64,000 nt of DNA from DATBGO01 sp963840095 (GCA_963840095.1 CAWIXN010000005.1:1240001-1304000); one strand, 5' to 3'; shown: positions 43,762-53,222, counted from the first letter of the stretch. The notes: generated by a model from the letters alone, not told the origin. A program made the numbers and translations.

Positions 43762-44741
43762 GCAGCCCGCCGGCCGGCGGACGGCCCAGGCTTCTGGTGA
43801 CGCTGGACTGCGTTCACCCGGCCGGCCTGGCCGGGTTCTGGTCGCAAGCGCTCGGCTACCGCGTCATCGGAGGCAACGGCGAGACGTGGGTGGCACTCGG
43901 GCCCGCAGGCCAGGGTCTCGAGCCGCCGCTGTACCTCCAGCAGGTGAGCGAGCCGAAGGTGGTCAAGAACCGGCAGCACCTCGACCTGTGCTGCCCGGAC
44001 CCTGAGCAGGCGGTGAGCCGGCTCGAGGCCATCGGCGCCACCCGGCTCGGCGAGCCGTTCGGCGGCCGCCCCTGGCGCTGGCAGGTGATGAGCGACCCGG
44101 AGGGCAACGAGTTCTGCGTCGTCCGGGAGGGCACGGACGGGCTTGGCCCAGGCTCCGTGAGCAGCGGAACAGCATCCCGAAGAGGAGCACGAATGGAGAC
44201 AGTGTCGTTCACCGCGATGGCCGACGGGACCAAGGAGGAGTACGAGTTCCTCCGCGGGCTGGAACGCCAGGCACCGATCGCGGACCACGTCCTGGCCATG
44301 TTCGAGACGATCCGGGGCTCGGTCGGCGGGTACCAGATCAGCCGGTACACCCACGCCCTGCAGACGGCCACGCGGGCGCACCGGGCGGGCGAGAGCGAGG
44401 AGTACGTGGTCGCGGCGCTGCTGCACGACCTCGGCGAGTGCATCGCTCCGGACCGCCACGGCGAGGTCGCCGCCGCCGTCTTGACCCCGTTTGTGTCCGA
44501 CGAGATCGTCTGGATCGTCCGGCATCACGGCCTGTTCCAGATGTACTACTACGCGCACCACTTCGGTGCGGACCGCGACGTGCGCGACCAGTACCGCGAT
44601 CACCCGTACTTCGACGCCTGCGTGCGGTTCTGCGAGATCTATGACCAGTGCTCGTTCGATCCGGACTATGACACCGAGCCGGTCGAATTCTTCGCCCCGA
44701 TGGTCAGGCGGGTGCTCGGCCGCGCGGAGCCTCCCCCGTGA
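43758..44741 (+). CDS. VOC-domain and HD-domain fusion protein (PhnZ-like HD part)
   Basis: 327 residues in one frame. Residues 1-130 are a glyoxalase/VOC domain (LLVTLDCVHPAGLAGFWSQA, then DPEGNEFCVV). Residues 146-327 are an HD-domain protein beginning METVSFTAMADGTKEEYEFL. The HD part has H54, H78-D79, H89, H111/H112 and D151 (own numbering), resembling the six ligands of the diiron oxygenases PhnZ, TmpB and MIOX. A strong AGGAG site lies before ATG 44193, so the HD part may also be made alone. It overlaps both neighbours by GTGA. Fusion or missing stop cannot be decided here. Confidence 0.8.
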   Translation: MSSPPAGGRPRLLVTLDCVHPAGLAGFWSQALGYRVIGGNGETWVALGPAGQGLEPPLYLQQVSEPKVVKNRQHLDLCCPDPEQAVSRLEAIGATRLGEPFGGRPWRWQVMSDPEGNEFCVVREGTDGLGPGSVSSGTASRRGARMETVSFTAMADGTKEEYEFLRGLERQAPIADHVLAMFETIRGSVGGYQISRYTHALQTATRAHRAGESEEYVVAALLHDLGECIAPDRHGEVAAAVLTPFVSDEIVWIVRHHGLFQMYYYAHHFGADRDVRDQYRDHPYFDACVRFCEIYDQCSFDPDYDTEPVEFFAPMVRRVLGRAEPPP

Positions 44742-46366
44742 CGCCGGACGCCTGGGAGCTGGCCGAGCTGGACGGGGTTGGCCAGGCGGAACTGGTGCGG
44801 CGGCGCGTGGTCAGCGCGGCCGAGCTCGTGCGTGCCGCCCTGCGGCGGATGGAAGACGTCAACGCCGCGCTCAACGCGGTCGTCTCGCCCATCTATGACA
44901 TCGCCGAGCAGGTGAACGCCGTCGCCGCCCGCCCGGACCCGCGGCCGCTGGCCGGGGTCCCGACCCTGCTGAAGGACCTCGGGGCGCATTATCGCGGGAG
45001 CCCGCAGAGCGACGGCTCGCGGTTCGTGCGCGGTTTCGTCGCCGCCGAGGACTCCACGATCGTCACCCGGATGAAGGCGGCCGGGATGATCTTCATCGGC
45101 CGGAGCGGAAGCACGGAGTTCGGCGCGGAGAGCGAGACGACGCTGTACGGCCCCACCAACAACCCGTGGGACGTGACCCGGTCGACCGGCGGCTCCAGCG
45201 CCGGGGCGGGCGCCGCGGTGGCGAGCCGGATCGTGCCGATCGCCCACGCCACCGACACCGGAGGCTCGATCCGCGGCCCGGCGGCCCGCTGCGGCGTCTT
45301 CGGGCTCAAGCCGACCCGGGGCCGCACCCCCCTCGGCCCGGAACGCTCCGACACCTGCGCGGGCCTGGGCGTCGCCCACGTGCTCACCTGGTCGGTGCGC
45401 GACAGCGCGGCGGTGCTCGATGCGATCTGCGGCCCGGAGCCTGGCTCGTTTTGCATCCCGCCCGCCCCGCCCGCCCCGCCCGGGCCGCCCGGCCCGCCGA
45501 CCCCGCTCGGCCCGCCCGGTCCCTACCTCAATGCGGCCGGCCAGGACCCGCCGCCGCTGCGGATCGGGGTGCGCCTGGACAGTCCCGACGACCGGGGCGT
45601 CGACGAGGAGTGCCAGGCGGCGGTCAAGCGGACCGCCGAGCTCTGCGAGCGGCTCGGGCACCGGGTCGAGAGCGCTGCCCCCAGCTACGACGGCCAGGGC
45701 CTGGTCCAGGCCTTCGACGGGCTGCTGTGCGATCTCACCGCCGCGCGGGCCCACAGCTGGGCGTCGGCCCTCGGCAAGCCGCTGCGCCTGGACGACTTCA
45801 CCCCGGCGGTGCGGCTCCTCATCGAGCGCGGCCAGCGACGGACCGCACTCGACCACTTCGGCTCGATCACGCAGCTTCAGCAGTCGGCTCGCGAGGTCGC
45901 CGCGTTCTTCTCCGACTACGACATGTTCCTGACGCCGACAACGCCGACGGCGGCCATCCCCCACCCCGACCCGCCCGACGAGCGCACCGTGGCGCAGTAC
46001 TGGGACAGCGAGATCGGCAAGGGGACGTTCATGCTCCTGGCCAACGTGACGGGACAACCGGCCATGAGCGTACCGCTGTACCGCTCGAGCGGCGGCCTGC
46101 CGGTGGGGTCCCAGTTCCTGGCCCGGTTCGGGAGGGAGGACACCCTGTTGCAGCTCGCCGGGCAACTGGAGCGGTCACACCCGTGGAAGGAGGCATGGCC
46201 TCGGCCGCCCGGAAGGGGCCGCGCCGCCACGGCCGGAAGCAGCCGCGCCGCGGCCGCCGGTGGCGCCGGCGCCGGGGCTGGACATCAGCCGGCCGCCCCG
46301 CGCCGCAGCGACCCATCGGCGCTCGCGCCATGGGAGATCGAACATTACGTGAACATGTTCCCTTGA
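44738..46366 (+). CDS. Amidase signature family protein, with proline-rich insert
   Basis: 542 residues from GTG 44738, overlapping the previous stop. The triad motifs are GVPTLLKDLGAHYRG (Lys), RSTGGSSAGAGAAVASRIVP and HATDTGGSIRGPAARCG (Ser). It differs from the first amidase of the operon by a Pro/Gly-rich insert (PPAPPAPPGPPGPPTPLGPP, about 244-263) and a 50-residue Ala/Gly-rich tail ending WEIEHYVNMFP. The two amidases share order and motifs and are paralogues with probably different substrates or sequential steps. A 54-base gap separates it from the ABC transporter genes. Confidence 0.92.
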   Translation: MTPDAWELAELDGVGQAELVRRRVVSAAELVRAALRRMEDVNAALNAVVSPIYDIAEQVNAVAARPDPRPLAGVPTLLKDLGAHYRGSPQSDGSRFVRGFVAAEDSTIVTRMKAAGMIFIGRSGSTEFGAESETTLYGPTNNPWDVTRSTGGSSAGAGAAVASRIVPIAHATDTGGSIRGPAARCGVFGLKPTRGRTPLGPERSDTCAGLGVAHVLTWSVRDSAAVLDAICGPEPGSFCIPPAPPAPPGPPGPPTPLGPPGPYLNAAGQDPPPLRIGVRLDSPDDRGVDEECQAAVKRTAELCERLGHRVESAAPSYDGQGLVQAFDGLLCDLTAARAHSWASALGKPLRLDDFTPAVRLLIERGQRRTALDHFGSITQLQQSAREVAAFFSDYDMFLTPTTPTAAIPHPDPPDERTVAQYWDSEIGKGTFMLLANVTGQPAMSVPLYRSSGGLPVGSQFLARFGREDTLLQLAGQLERSHPWKEAWPRPPGRGRAATAGSSRAAAAGGAGAGAGHQPAAPRRSDPSALAPWEIEHYVNMFP

Positions 46367-46420
46367 CGGCTATAGCATCCAACGACTCCGATATCCGATA
46401 TCGAGGAAGGAAAACGGCAA

Positions 46421-48103
46421 ATGAAAGCTGTGAGGTCCAAGGGGCGTTCCCGGCTACTTGCCGGACTCGCTCTTGCCATGGCGACCAGCCTGGCGGCTGC
46501 CGCCTGCAGTAGTAGCGGCTCCAGTGGGTCAGCATCATCCGGGGGCGGCAGCAGCCAGGTCTTCACCATCGGGACGCAGAACCAGCTCGAGCACCTGGAT
46601 CCGTTCGACTACTTCACGCCCATGGACTACTCCGTCGGGCAGATGATCTACCCGGCGCTGGACCAGTGGACCAGCTCCGCCGTCCCCGCGCCGGACCTGG
46701 CCAGCAGCTGGAGCCACTCGGCCAACGGCTCGACGTGGACGTTCCACCTGTACCCCAACGCCAAGTGGTCGGACGGCAAGCCGATCACGGCCAGCGACGT
46801 GGCCTTCACCTTCGCCACCATCTTGAAGTACAAGGCGACCTACGCGGCCATCGACGACCTCTACATCACCGGCCTCACCTCGGTGACCGCCAGCAACCCG
46901 ACGACGGTCGTCTTCCACTTCAGCTCGCCCAACGCCGGATTCCTCTCCTACATCCCGAACATCCCGATCCTGCCCCAGCATGTCTGGGCCAAGGTCGCCA
47001 CCGGGAACGGGCAGCAGCTCACTAAGTTCGCGACGACGCTGCCCATCGTGTCGGGCGGGCCGTTCGTCCCGGTCTCCTGGAACGGCACGACCACCTTGCT
47101 GATGGAGCGCAACCCGCATTTCTGGGGCCCGGACGCTCCGGGACCGTCGCTCGACAAGGTCGGCCTGCAGTACTACTACAACCCCGACACCCTCATCGAT
47201 GCGATCAAGAGCCACCAGATCGACTACGCGAACCAGGTGACTCCGACCAGCGCAGCGGCTCTCCAGGGCGTCAACGGCATCAACCTCACCGTCTACAAGA
47301 GCTCCGAGCTGATCGCGCTCTACTTCAACATGAAGGCCCCCGCCAACAAGGCGACGTCCAACGTGCTGGTCCGTGAGGCACTCGACGACGCCATCAACCG
47401 GCAGCAGATCGCTTCCGTCGCCTATCCCGGCGGCCTGCCTGGCGAGTCCATCCTGACGCCCAGGGCCGTCGACTACGACGCGGCCATCCAGCCGACGTAT
47501 GACGTCGCCAAGGCAAACGCCCTGCTCGACCAGGCCGGCTACAAGATGGGCTCGGGCGGGGTCCGGCTGGACAACGGAAAGCCGCTGACCTTCACGATCC
47601 TGGTCGACCAGCAGGGACTCGGGGGCGCGGGGCTGCGCACCTTCCAGCTGCTGGCCGCCGACTTCGCGAAGATCGGGGTCAAGCTCAACGAGGACGCGCT
47701 CGACACCGCCGCGATGTTCACCAAGCTCTACGGGACGAACGACAACTACGCCGGCGGCTGGGACGCGCTACTTGAGACCAACAGCCTCGACTACGACCCG
47801 GCCGAGTACCTGGTCGGCTTCACGACCAGCAGTCTCGGAACCTACAACTGGAACGGCTGGTCCGACCCGCACTTCGACTCGCTGTACCTGCAGTCGAACG
47901 CGGCGTTCGACCCGGCGAAGCGGCAGGCCCTGGTCTACGCCGCCCAGCAGTACGCCTACCAGCAGCGGGTCGCCCTGGTCCTGGCCTACCTGCCGTTCGT
48001 CGACGCTCACCTGAGCACCTGGACGGGCTTCGGCCCCGGAGCGGCCGGATCGTTCAGCTACCTCGGCTACTCCGCCCTCACCGGCGTCCACTACGTGGGC
48101 TGA
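46421..48103 (+). CDS. ABC transporter substrate-binding lipoprotein, family 5 (peptide/nickel type)
   Basis: 560 residues with a signal peptide ending LAAAACSSSG, a lipobox, so it is anchored outside the membrane. Family 5 landmarks follow: WTFHLYPNAKWSDGKPITAS, DVAFTF, IVSGGPFVPVSWNGTTTLLM, ERNPHFWG, LIDAIKSHQIDY and REALDDAINRQQIASVAYPG. It captures a peptide-like or amide ligand and delivers it to the two permeases just downstream. AGGAAGG lies upstream, and the tandem ATATC motifs before it (CGATATCCGATATCG near 46389) might be an operator. Confidence 0.93.
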   Translation: MKAVRSKGRSRLLAGLALAMATSLAAAACSSSGSSGSASSGGGSSQVFTIGTQNQLEHLDPFDYFTPMDYSVGQMIYPALDQWTSSAVPAPDLASSWSHSANGSTWTFHLYPNAKWSDGKPITASDVAFTFATILKYKATYAAIDDLYITGLTSVTASNPTTVVFHFSSPNAGFLSYIPNIPILPQHVWAKVATGNGQQLTKFATTLPIVSGGPFVPVSWNGTTTLLMERNPHFWGPDAPGPSLDKVGLQYYYNPDTLIDAIKSHQIDYANQVTPTSAAALQGVNGINLTVYKSSELIALYFNMKAPANKATSNVLVREALDDAINRQQIASVAYPGGLPGESILTPRAVDYDAAIQPTYDVAKANALLDQAGYKMGSGGVRLDNGKPLTFTILVDQQGLGGAGLRTFQLLAADFAKIGVKLNEDALDTAAMFTKLYGTNDNYAGGWDALLETNSLDYDPAEYLVGFTTSSLGTYNWNGWSDPHFDSLYLQSNAAFDPAKRQALVYAAQQYAYQQRVALVLAYLPFVDAHLSTWTGFGPGAAGSFSYLGYSALTGVHYVG

Positions 48104-48136
48104 CAGCAGCGCTGCGAAGCCTGGAAGGAGACCTTC

Positions 48137-49099
48137 ATGCGATCGAGGAGCGATTACATCCTGCGGCGCACCGCCGCGGCCGTGGGCACTCTCTTCGTGG
48201 CCGTGTCGATGAATTTCCTGCTGTTCCGGATCCTTCCAGGCTCCGCAGCGGTCAGCATGTCCCGGGTCCCGGGTGCCGGGCCGGGCCTGCGAGCGGCCCT
48301 GACCCGGGAGTTCGGCCTCAATCATCCGCTGTACGTGCAGTACGTGCTCTATCTCTGGCAGTTGCTGCACCTGAACCTGGCGGTGTCGTTCTACTACCAC
48401 CAGCCCGTGCTCGGGCTGCTGATCTCCGACCTGGGGAACACGATTCCGCTCGTCCTGCTCGGCACGGTGTTCTCCATCATCTTCGGCATCCTGACCGGTG
48501 TGGTCGGCGCCTGGCTGCGGGGGTCGGTCTTCGAGCACCTGAGCGTCGTGCCCGCCCTGGCCTTCTACGCCACCCCCGTGCAATGGCTGGGGCTCATGCT
48601 CATCCTGCTGTTCGGGTCGGTGCTCCCCACCTCTGGGCGGTCGGACCCGTTCCTCTTCAATCCCACCTTCATGCAGGAGACTCTGAGCGTCCTGACCCAT
48701 CTCATCCTTCCGTCACTCACCCTCGGCCTCGTCCTGTACGGGCAGTACACGCTGATCGTCAGGTCGGCGATGCTGGAGACGCTCTGCGAGGACTATGTCC
48801 TCACCGCGAAGGCCGTCGGCTATTCCAAGCCGCGCATCCTGCGGGTGTACGGCCTGCGCAACGGGATCCTTCCGGTCATCAGCGTCATCGCCCTCTCGGC
48901 GGGTTTCATCGTCGGCGGAGCGATTCTCGTCGAGACCGTTTTCAACTATCCCGGAGTGGGGCTGGCCGTGTACAACGCCATTCTGAACAGGGATTACCCG
49001 ATGCTGGAGGGCGCTTTCCTGATATTGACCCTATCGGTCGTGTTGTGTAACCTCGTGGCCGACCTGATCTACTTCAGACTTGATCCCAGGATCGTCTGA
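48137..49099 (+). CDS. ABC transporter permease (DppB-like)
   Basis: 320 residues with six membrane helices. The N-terminal segment YILRRTAAAVGTLFVAVSMN is the DppB-type start. The BPD_transp_1 loop contains LCEDYVLTAKAVGYSKPRIL, the EAA motif that contacts the ATPase, followed by RNGILPVISVIALSAGFIVG. The end, NLVADLIYFRLDPRIV, is typical of the family. Its stop overlaps the second permease start by one base (TGATG). Confidence 0.93.
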   Translation: MRSRSDYILRRTAAAVGTLFVAVSMNFLLFRILPGSAAVSMSRVPGAGPGLRAALTREFGLNHPLYVQYVLYLWQLLHLNLAVSFYYHQPVLGLLISDLGNTIPLVLLGTVFSIIFGILTGVVGAWLRGSVFEHLSVVPALAFYATPVQWLGLMLILLFGSVLPTSGRSDPFLFNPTFMQETLSVLTHLILPSLTLGLVLYGQYTLIVRSAMLETLCEDYVLTAKAVGYSKPRILRVYGLRNGILPVISVIALSAGFIVGGAILVETVFNYPGVGLAVYNAILNRDYPMLEGAFLILTLSVVLCNLVADLIYFRLDPRIV

Positions 49100-50148
49100 T
49101 GGCCGTTCCGCAGATTCGCGATCTCCCTTCCCAGGAAGGGCTGATGCCCGAGGACGCCGCTGTCCGGTCGCCGATGGCGAAGGTCTGGCGGGCCCTATGG
49201 GGAAACAAGATGGCCCTGGTGGGCCTGGTGGTGCTCGCGGTGCTGGTCATCCTCAGCATCTTCGCCCCGCTGATCGCCCCGTATCCGATCACCGAGCAGG
49301 TCGGGCCGCCCTTCGCGCACCCCTCCGTGCACCACCTCCTCGGCCTCGATGACGCCGGTTATGACGTCTTCTCGCTTCTCCTGTATGGCATGCGGATCTC
49401 GCTCCTGGTCGGCTTCAGCGCCACGATCATCGCCAGCGTGCTCGGAACGCTGATCGGCCTCATCGCCGGGTACCGCGGCGGGATCGTCGACAACCTGCTC
49501 ATGCGGCTCACCGATTTCTTCCTGGTCATCCCCCTGCTGCCGCTGATGATCGTGGTGGCCGACCTCTGGGGCGCGACGCTGTTCCACGTGATCGCCGTCA
49601 TCGGGGTCCTGTCCTGGACCATGACCGCGATCGTCATCAGGGCGCAGGTGCGCTCGCTGCGGGAGTACATGTTCATCCGGCGGGCCCGGGCCACTGGGGC
49701 CAGCCACACCCGGATCATCGTCCAGCACATCCTGCCTCAGGTGATGCCGCTGGTCGTGGCCAACACGGTGCTCAACATCTCCTACGCGGTGTTCACCGAG
49801 ACGGCGCTGGCCTTCCTGGGCATCGGCGACCCGAGCCAGGTGTCGCTGGGCACGATGATCGAGTTCGGGTTCCAGCGGGGCGCCATCACCGTCGGTGCCT
49901 GGTGGGCGATCGTTCCCCCCGGCATCCTGGTCACCATCATCGTGCTCGCCTGCAGCCTGGTCGGGCGCGGCATCGAGACCAGCTTCAACCCGCGGCTCAA
50001 CCTGGCCCACCTGTCGATGCGGCGGGTCCGCGTCGTCGCGCGGCCCGCCTCCGCCAGCGGGGCCGCGAGCCTGGCTTCCAGCGGCGCCGCGCGCCCCGCC
50101 GCCAGCCGGACCAGCGAAGCGGAAGGTGCCAATGGCACATCTTCTTGA
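49099..50148 (+). CDS. ABC transporter permease (DppC-like)
   Basis: 349 residues with an N-terminal cytoplasmic tail, the DppC-type WRALWGNKMALVGLVVLAVL helix, and HLLGLDDAGYDVFSLLLYGM leading into the BPD_transp_1 domain. The EAA loop is EYMFIRRARATGASHTRIIV. A C-terminal Ala/Ser-rich tail of about 45 residues (RPASASGAASLASSGAARP) extends beyond the usual end and overlaps the ATPase gene by 17 bases. It forms the channel with the DppB-like subunit. Confidence 0.93.
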   Translation: MAVPQIRDLPSQEGLMPEDAAVRSPMAKVWRALWGNKMALVGLVVLAVLVILSIFAPLIAPYPITEQVGPPFAHPSVHHLLGLDDAGYDVFSLLLYGMRISLLVGFSATIIASVLGTLIGLIAGYRGGIVDNLLMRLTDFFLVIPLLPLMIVVADLWGATLFHVIAVIGVLSWTMTAIVIRAQVRSLREYMFIRRARATGASHTRIIVQHILPQVMPLVVANTVLNISYAVFTETALAFLGIGDPSQVSLGTMIEFGFQRGAITVGAWWAIVPPGILVTIIVLACSLVGRGIETSFNPRLNLAHLSMRRVRVVARPASASGAASLASSGAARPAASRTSEAEGANGTSS

Positions 50149-51163
50149 GGTGGAAGACCTGCACGTGTGGTTCGAGACGCCGGGCGGCCCGGACGTGCAC
50201 GCGGTCCGGGGGGTCTCGTTCACGCTCGATCAGCGGGAGAAGGTCGGCCTGGTCGGCGAGTCCGGCTGCGGCAAGACGACCACGCTCCTGGCGATCGCCG
50301 GCCTGCTCGCGCCCAGCGCGAAGGTCTCCGGCCGGGTGCTCCTCGACGGCCAGGAGATCCTCGGGCTGGGCGAGCGGGCCATGCGCCCGCACCGCTGGAC
50401 CGAGATGTCCATGGTCTTCCAGGGCTCCATGAACGCCTTCAGCCCGGTCACCACCGTGGGGCGGCAGCTGGCGGACGCCCTCCAGGTGCGGGGCGGCCGG
50501 TCCAGGGCGCAGGCCCGGGACCGGGCCAGGGAGCTGCTCAGCCTGGTCGGCATCCCGCCCGAGCGGGCCAGCAGCTATCCCCATCAGCTGTCGGGCGGGA
50601 TGCGGCAGCGCGCGACGATCGCCCTCGCCCTGTCCTGCGAGCCGAAGATCGTCCTGGCCGATGAGCCGACCACGGCGCTCGATGTCATGGTCCAGGCACA
50701 GGTCATGGAGCTGCTTGACCGGCTGTGCGACGAGCTCGGCCTGTCACTGCTGCTGGTCAGTCACGACCTGATGCTGGTCACGGAGATGTGCGAGCGGCTG
50801 CACGTCATGTACGCCGGGGAGATCGTCGAGACCGGCAGCGATGACCAGATCGTCAACGTCCCGGCGCACCCGTACACCTCGCGCCTGTTCGCCGCGACCG
50901 CCGACCTGTCGCTGAGCGTGGCGCCCGTGGCCATCCCGGGCGCACCGCCGAGACTCGACCACCCGGTCACCGGGTGCCCGTTCCGCCCTCGGTGCGACCG
51001 GGCCTTTGAGCCGTGCGCGGGCGAGGTGCCCGTGTTGCGCCCGGTACGGCCCGGGCAGACGGCGGCCTGCCTTCTGGTCGGTCGCGATGACACCAGCGAG
51101 GAGGACCTTCCCGTGGCAGGAGCGTCCGGAGCCACCCCGGGGGGACGCAATGGCGCTGCTTGA
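50132..51163 (+). CDS. ABC transporter ATP-binding protein (DppD-like)
   Basis: 343 residues from ATG 50132, preceded by GGAAGG. Walker A is GESGCGKTT (about 45-53), the signature is LSGGMRQRATIALAL, Walker B is IVLADEPTTALD, and the switch is LVSHDLML. The oligopeptide C-terminal domain carries HPYTSRLFAATADL and CPFRPRCDRAFEPC, the cysteine motif of oligopeptide ATPases. It powers import together with the DppF-like ATPase, whose start it overlaps by 14 bases. Confidence 0.93.
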   Translation: MAHLLEVEDLHVWFETPGGPDVHAVRGVSFTLDQREKVGLVGESGCGKTTTLLAIAGLLAPSAKVSGRVLLDGQEILGLGERAMRPHRWTEMSMVFQGSMNAFSPVTTVGRQLADALQVRGGRSRAQARDRARELLSLVGIPPERASSYPHQLSGGMRQRATIALALSCEPKIVLADEPTTALDVMVQAQVMELLDRLCDELGLSLLLVSHDLMLVTEMCERLHVMYAGEIVETGSDDQIVNVPAHPYTSRLFAATADLSLSVAPVAIPGAPPRLDHPVTGCPFRPRCDRAFEPCAGEVPVLRPVRPGQTAACLLVGRDDTSEEDLPVAGASGATPGGRNGAA

Positions 51164-52175
51164 GGTATCCCATCTGGCGAAGTACTACGAGAAGCCGCGG
51201 GGCACCCTTTACGCGCTGGCGCGGCAGCCCCGCCAGTTCGTCCGGGCGGTCGACGACATCTCCTTCTCGATCGAGAAGGGCGAGATGCTGGCCCTGGTCG
51301 GGGAGTCCGGCTGCGGCAAGACGACGACGGCCGAGACTGTCCTGCGCGTCATCGATCCGACCGCAGGCACCATCAAGCTCAACGGGATGGACATCACCAA
51401 CCTGTCCAACGCGGAGCTCCGGCCGCTGCGACGGCATGTGCAGATCGTGTACCAGGATCCCTACGCATCGCTCGATCCACGGTTCCGCGTCGCCCGCACC
51501 ATCGAGGAGCCGCTGAACATTCACGGCATCGGCAATTCCAGGCGCGAGCGCCGTGAGCTGGTGTCGGAAGCGCTGGCCCAGGTCGAGCTGGTCCCGCCCA
51601 ACCTGTTCCTGGACCGGTTCCCGCATGAGCTGTCCGGCGGCCAGCGGCAGCGGGTCGCGATCGCGACCGCCCTGGCCGTCAACCCGGAGCTGCTGATCGC
51701 CGATGAGCCGGTGTCGATGCTGGACGTCTCGGTGCGGGCGGGCATCATGGCCCTGCTGTCGCGGCTGTGCCGGGAGCGCGGGATGGGGATCCTCCTGATC
51801 ACCCATGACCTGGGCGTGGCGGCGCACTTCACCGACCGGGTGGCCGTCATGTACCTGGGCCGGATCGTCGAGACCGGGTCAACGCGGGAGGTCCTGTCCG
51901 GCCCTCAGCATCCGTACACGAAGGCACTGTGCGACGTGGTGCCCAAGCGGCAGACGAAACGGAACCGGGTGTCCGTCGACCTGCTGCGAGGCGAGGCGGA
52001 CACCGCGGCCGCGGCCGCCGACCAGGGCTGCAGGTTCCGGCCGCGCTGCCGGTATGCGGTAGAACTCTGCACGCACGAAGACCCGCGGCTCCGCCCGGTC
52101 GACACCGGGGGCGGACATCAGGCGGCCTGCGTGCGCTCCGGCCTGTTCGAGCTGGCCCGCAGCCAGGGCAGCTGA
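51150..52175 (+). CDS. ABC transporter ATP-binding protein (DppF-like)
   Basis: 341 residues from ATG 51150. Walker A is GESGCGKTT, the Q-loop is IVYQDPYASLDPRFRV, the signature is LSGGQRQRVAIATALAV, Walker B is LLIADEPVSMLD, and the switch is LITHDLGV. The C-terminal part has HPYTKALCDVVPK and CRFRPRCRYAVELC. It is the last of five transporter genes, so the importer is complete: binding protein, two permeases, two ATPases. Confidence 0.93.
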   Translation: MALLEVSHLAKYYEKPRGTLYALARQPRQFVRAVDDISFSIEKGEMLALVGESGCGKTTTAETVLRVIDPTAGTIKLNGMDITNLSNAELRPLRRHVQIVYQDPYASLDPRFRVARTIEEPLNIHGIGNSRRERRELVSEALAQVELVPPNLFLDRFPHELSGGQRQRVAIATALAVNPELLIADEPVSMLDVSVRAGIMALLSRLCRERGMGILLITHDLGVAAHFTDRVAVMYLGRIVETGSTREVLSGPQHPYTKALCDVVPKRQTKRNRVSVDLLRGEADTAAAAADQGCRFRPRCRYAVELCTHEDPRLRPVDTGGGHQAACVRSGLFELARSQGS

Positions 52176-52436
52176 CACCGCGATGACGCTTCCGTACCGC
52201 CCCCGGCCGGCCAGGCGATGTCACAGGGCCCGCACAACAGCACGGCAGGCACTTCAGGCACAGGGCGATCCGACCCTGGAGACCACCGCCGCCGCCGCCT
52301 CGCTACAGTCGCCAGGTGACGCCGCCCTGGAGGCGCGCTGCAGATTTGCTGAGTAGGGTCCGGCCCGGATCAAGGGATGATCGGCCAGGAGGTATGGCTG
52401 AGGTGTCAGCCACCGACAGCAGTATGGAGGAGCGGG

Positions 52437-53147
52437 ATGCCAAAGCTGGGAATGGGCCCGATAAGGCGGGCTCAGATCTTCCGGGCCGTGACCGAGGTCA
52501 TCGCCCGCGAGAGCTTCTCGGGCACGACGCTGAAGAAGGTCGCCGACGCCGCGGGGGTGAGCACCGGGACCGTCAATCACTACTTTTCCAACAAGCGAGC
52601 CATGCTGATCGAGACCCTGGCGCACATCGCGAGCGAATGGAACGAGAGCACCCAGCAGGCCGTGGACGGGGCTGAGCCCGGCGTGCCGAGGCTCAAGACC
52701 CTCGTCGAAAACGCCGGACCGAGGAGTTCCATCAACAAGCTCCGGTGGAAGGTCTGGATGGCCGCCTGGGGTGAGTCGCTGCAGTCTTCTGAGCTGCGTG
52801 CCGCGCTGCGGCGAAGCAGGCATGAGTGGACCGGGATCCTCGCGGAACGGCTCGAGGTGATCAACTCCGAGCTCGGCGGCCCGAAGATCGACGCCCGGGA
52901 AATCGCCATGCTTTACGACGGCTTGCAGAATGGCCTGTTCGTCCAGCTGGTCACCACCGATAGCCCGGACGACCGGCGGATCAACGACATCCTGTTCAAC
53001 TTCCTCATGGAACGTATCGGCCCCGCGGCGCCGGTGGCCACCGTCACTCCAGCGCGCCGGACCACCGCGGCCCGCTCCAGACGGCGAGCGCCCGATACCG
53101 CGGCGCCGAGCCTGGACGGCCCGGCCGCAGCGAGCGGCGCAGGGTGA
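52437..53147 (+). CDS. TetR/AcrR family transcriptional regulator (BetI-like)
   Basis: 236 residues from ATG 52437, with GGAGGAG before it. The HTH is TLKKVADAAGVSTGTVNHYF (about 31-50), preceded by a helix (AQIFRAVTEVIARESFSG). The ligand domain includes KLRWKVWMAAWGESLQSSEL and ends in a basic Ala/Arg-rich tail. BetI-like regulators respond to small effectors. It follows the transporter operon by 261 bases, so it has its own promoter there, and it is a plausible regulator of the amide operon. Confidence 0.9.
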   Translation: MPKLGMGPIRRAQIFRAVTEVIARESFSGTTLKKVADAAGVSTGTVNHYFSNKRAMLIETLAHIASEWNESTQQAVDGAEPGVPRLKTLVENAGPRSSINKLRWKVWMAAWGESLQSSELRAALRRSRHEWTGILAERLEVINSELGGPKIDAREIAMLYDGLQNGLFVQLVTTDSPDDRRINDILFNFLMERIGPAAPVATVTPARRTTAARSRRRAPDTAAPSLDGPAAASGAG

Positions 53148-53222
53148 GGCCAGCGCGGCGACCGCGAACGAGAGGGCCAGCCGCTGAGAACAGCGCACGC
53201 TGAGGTCAGCGCGGCGAGCGGG

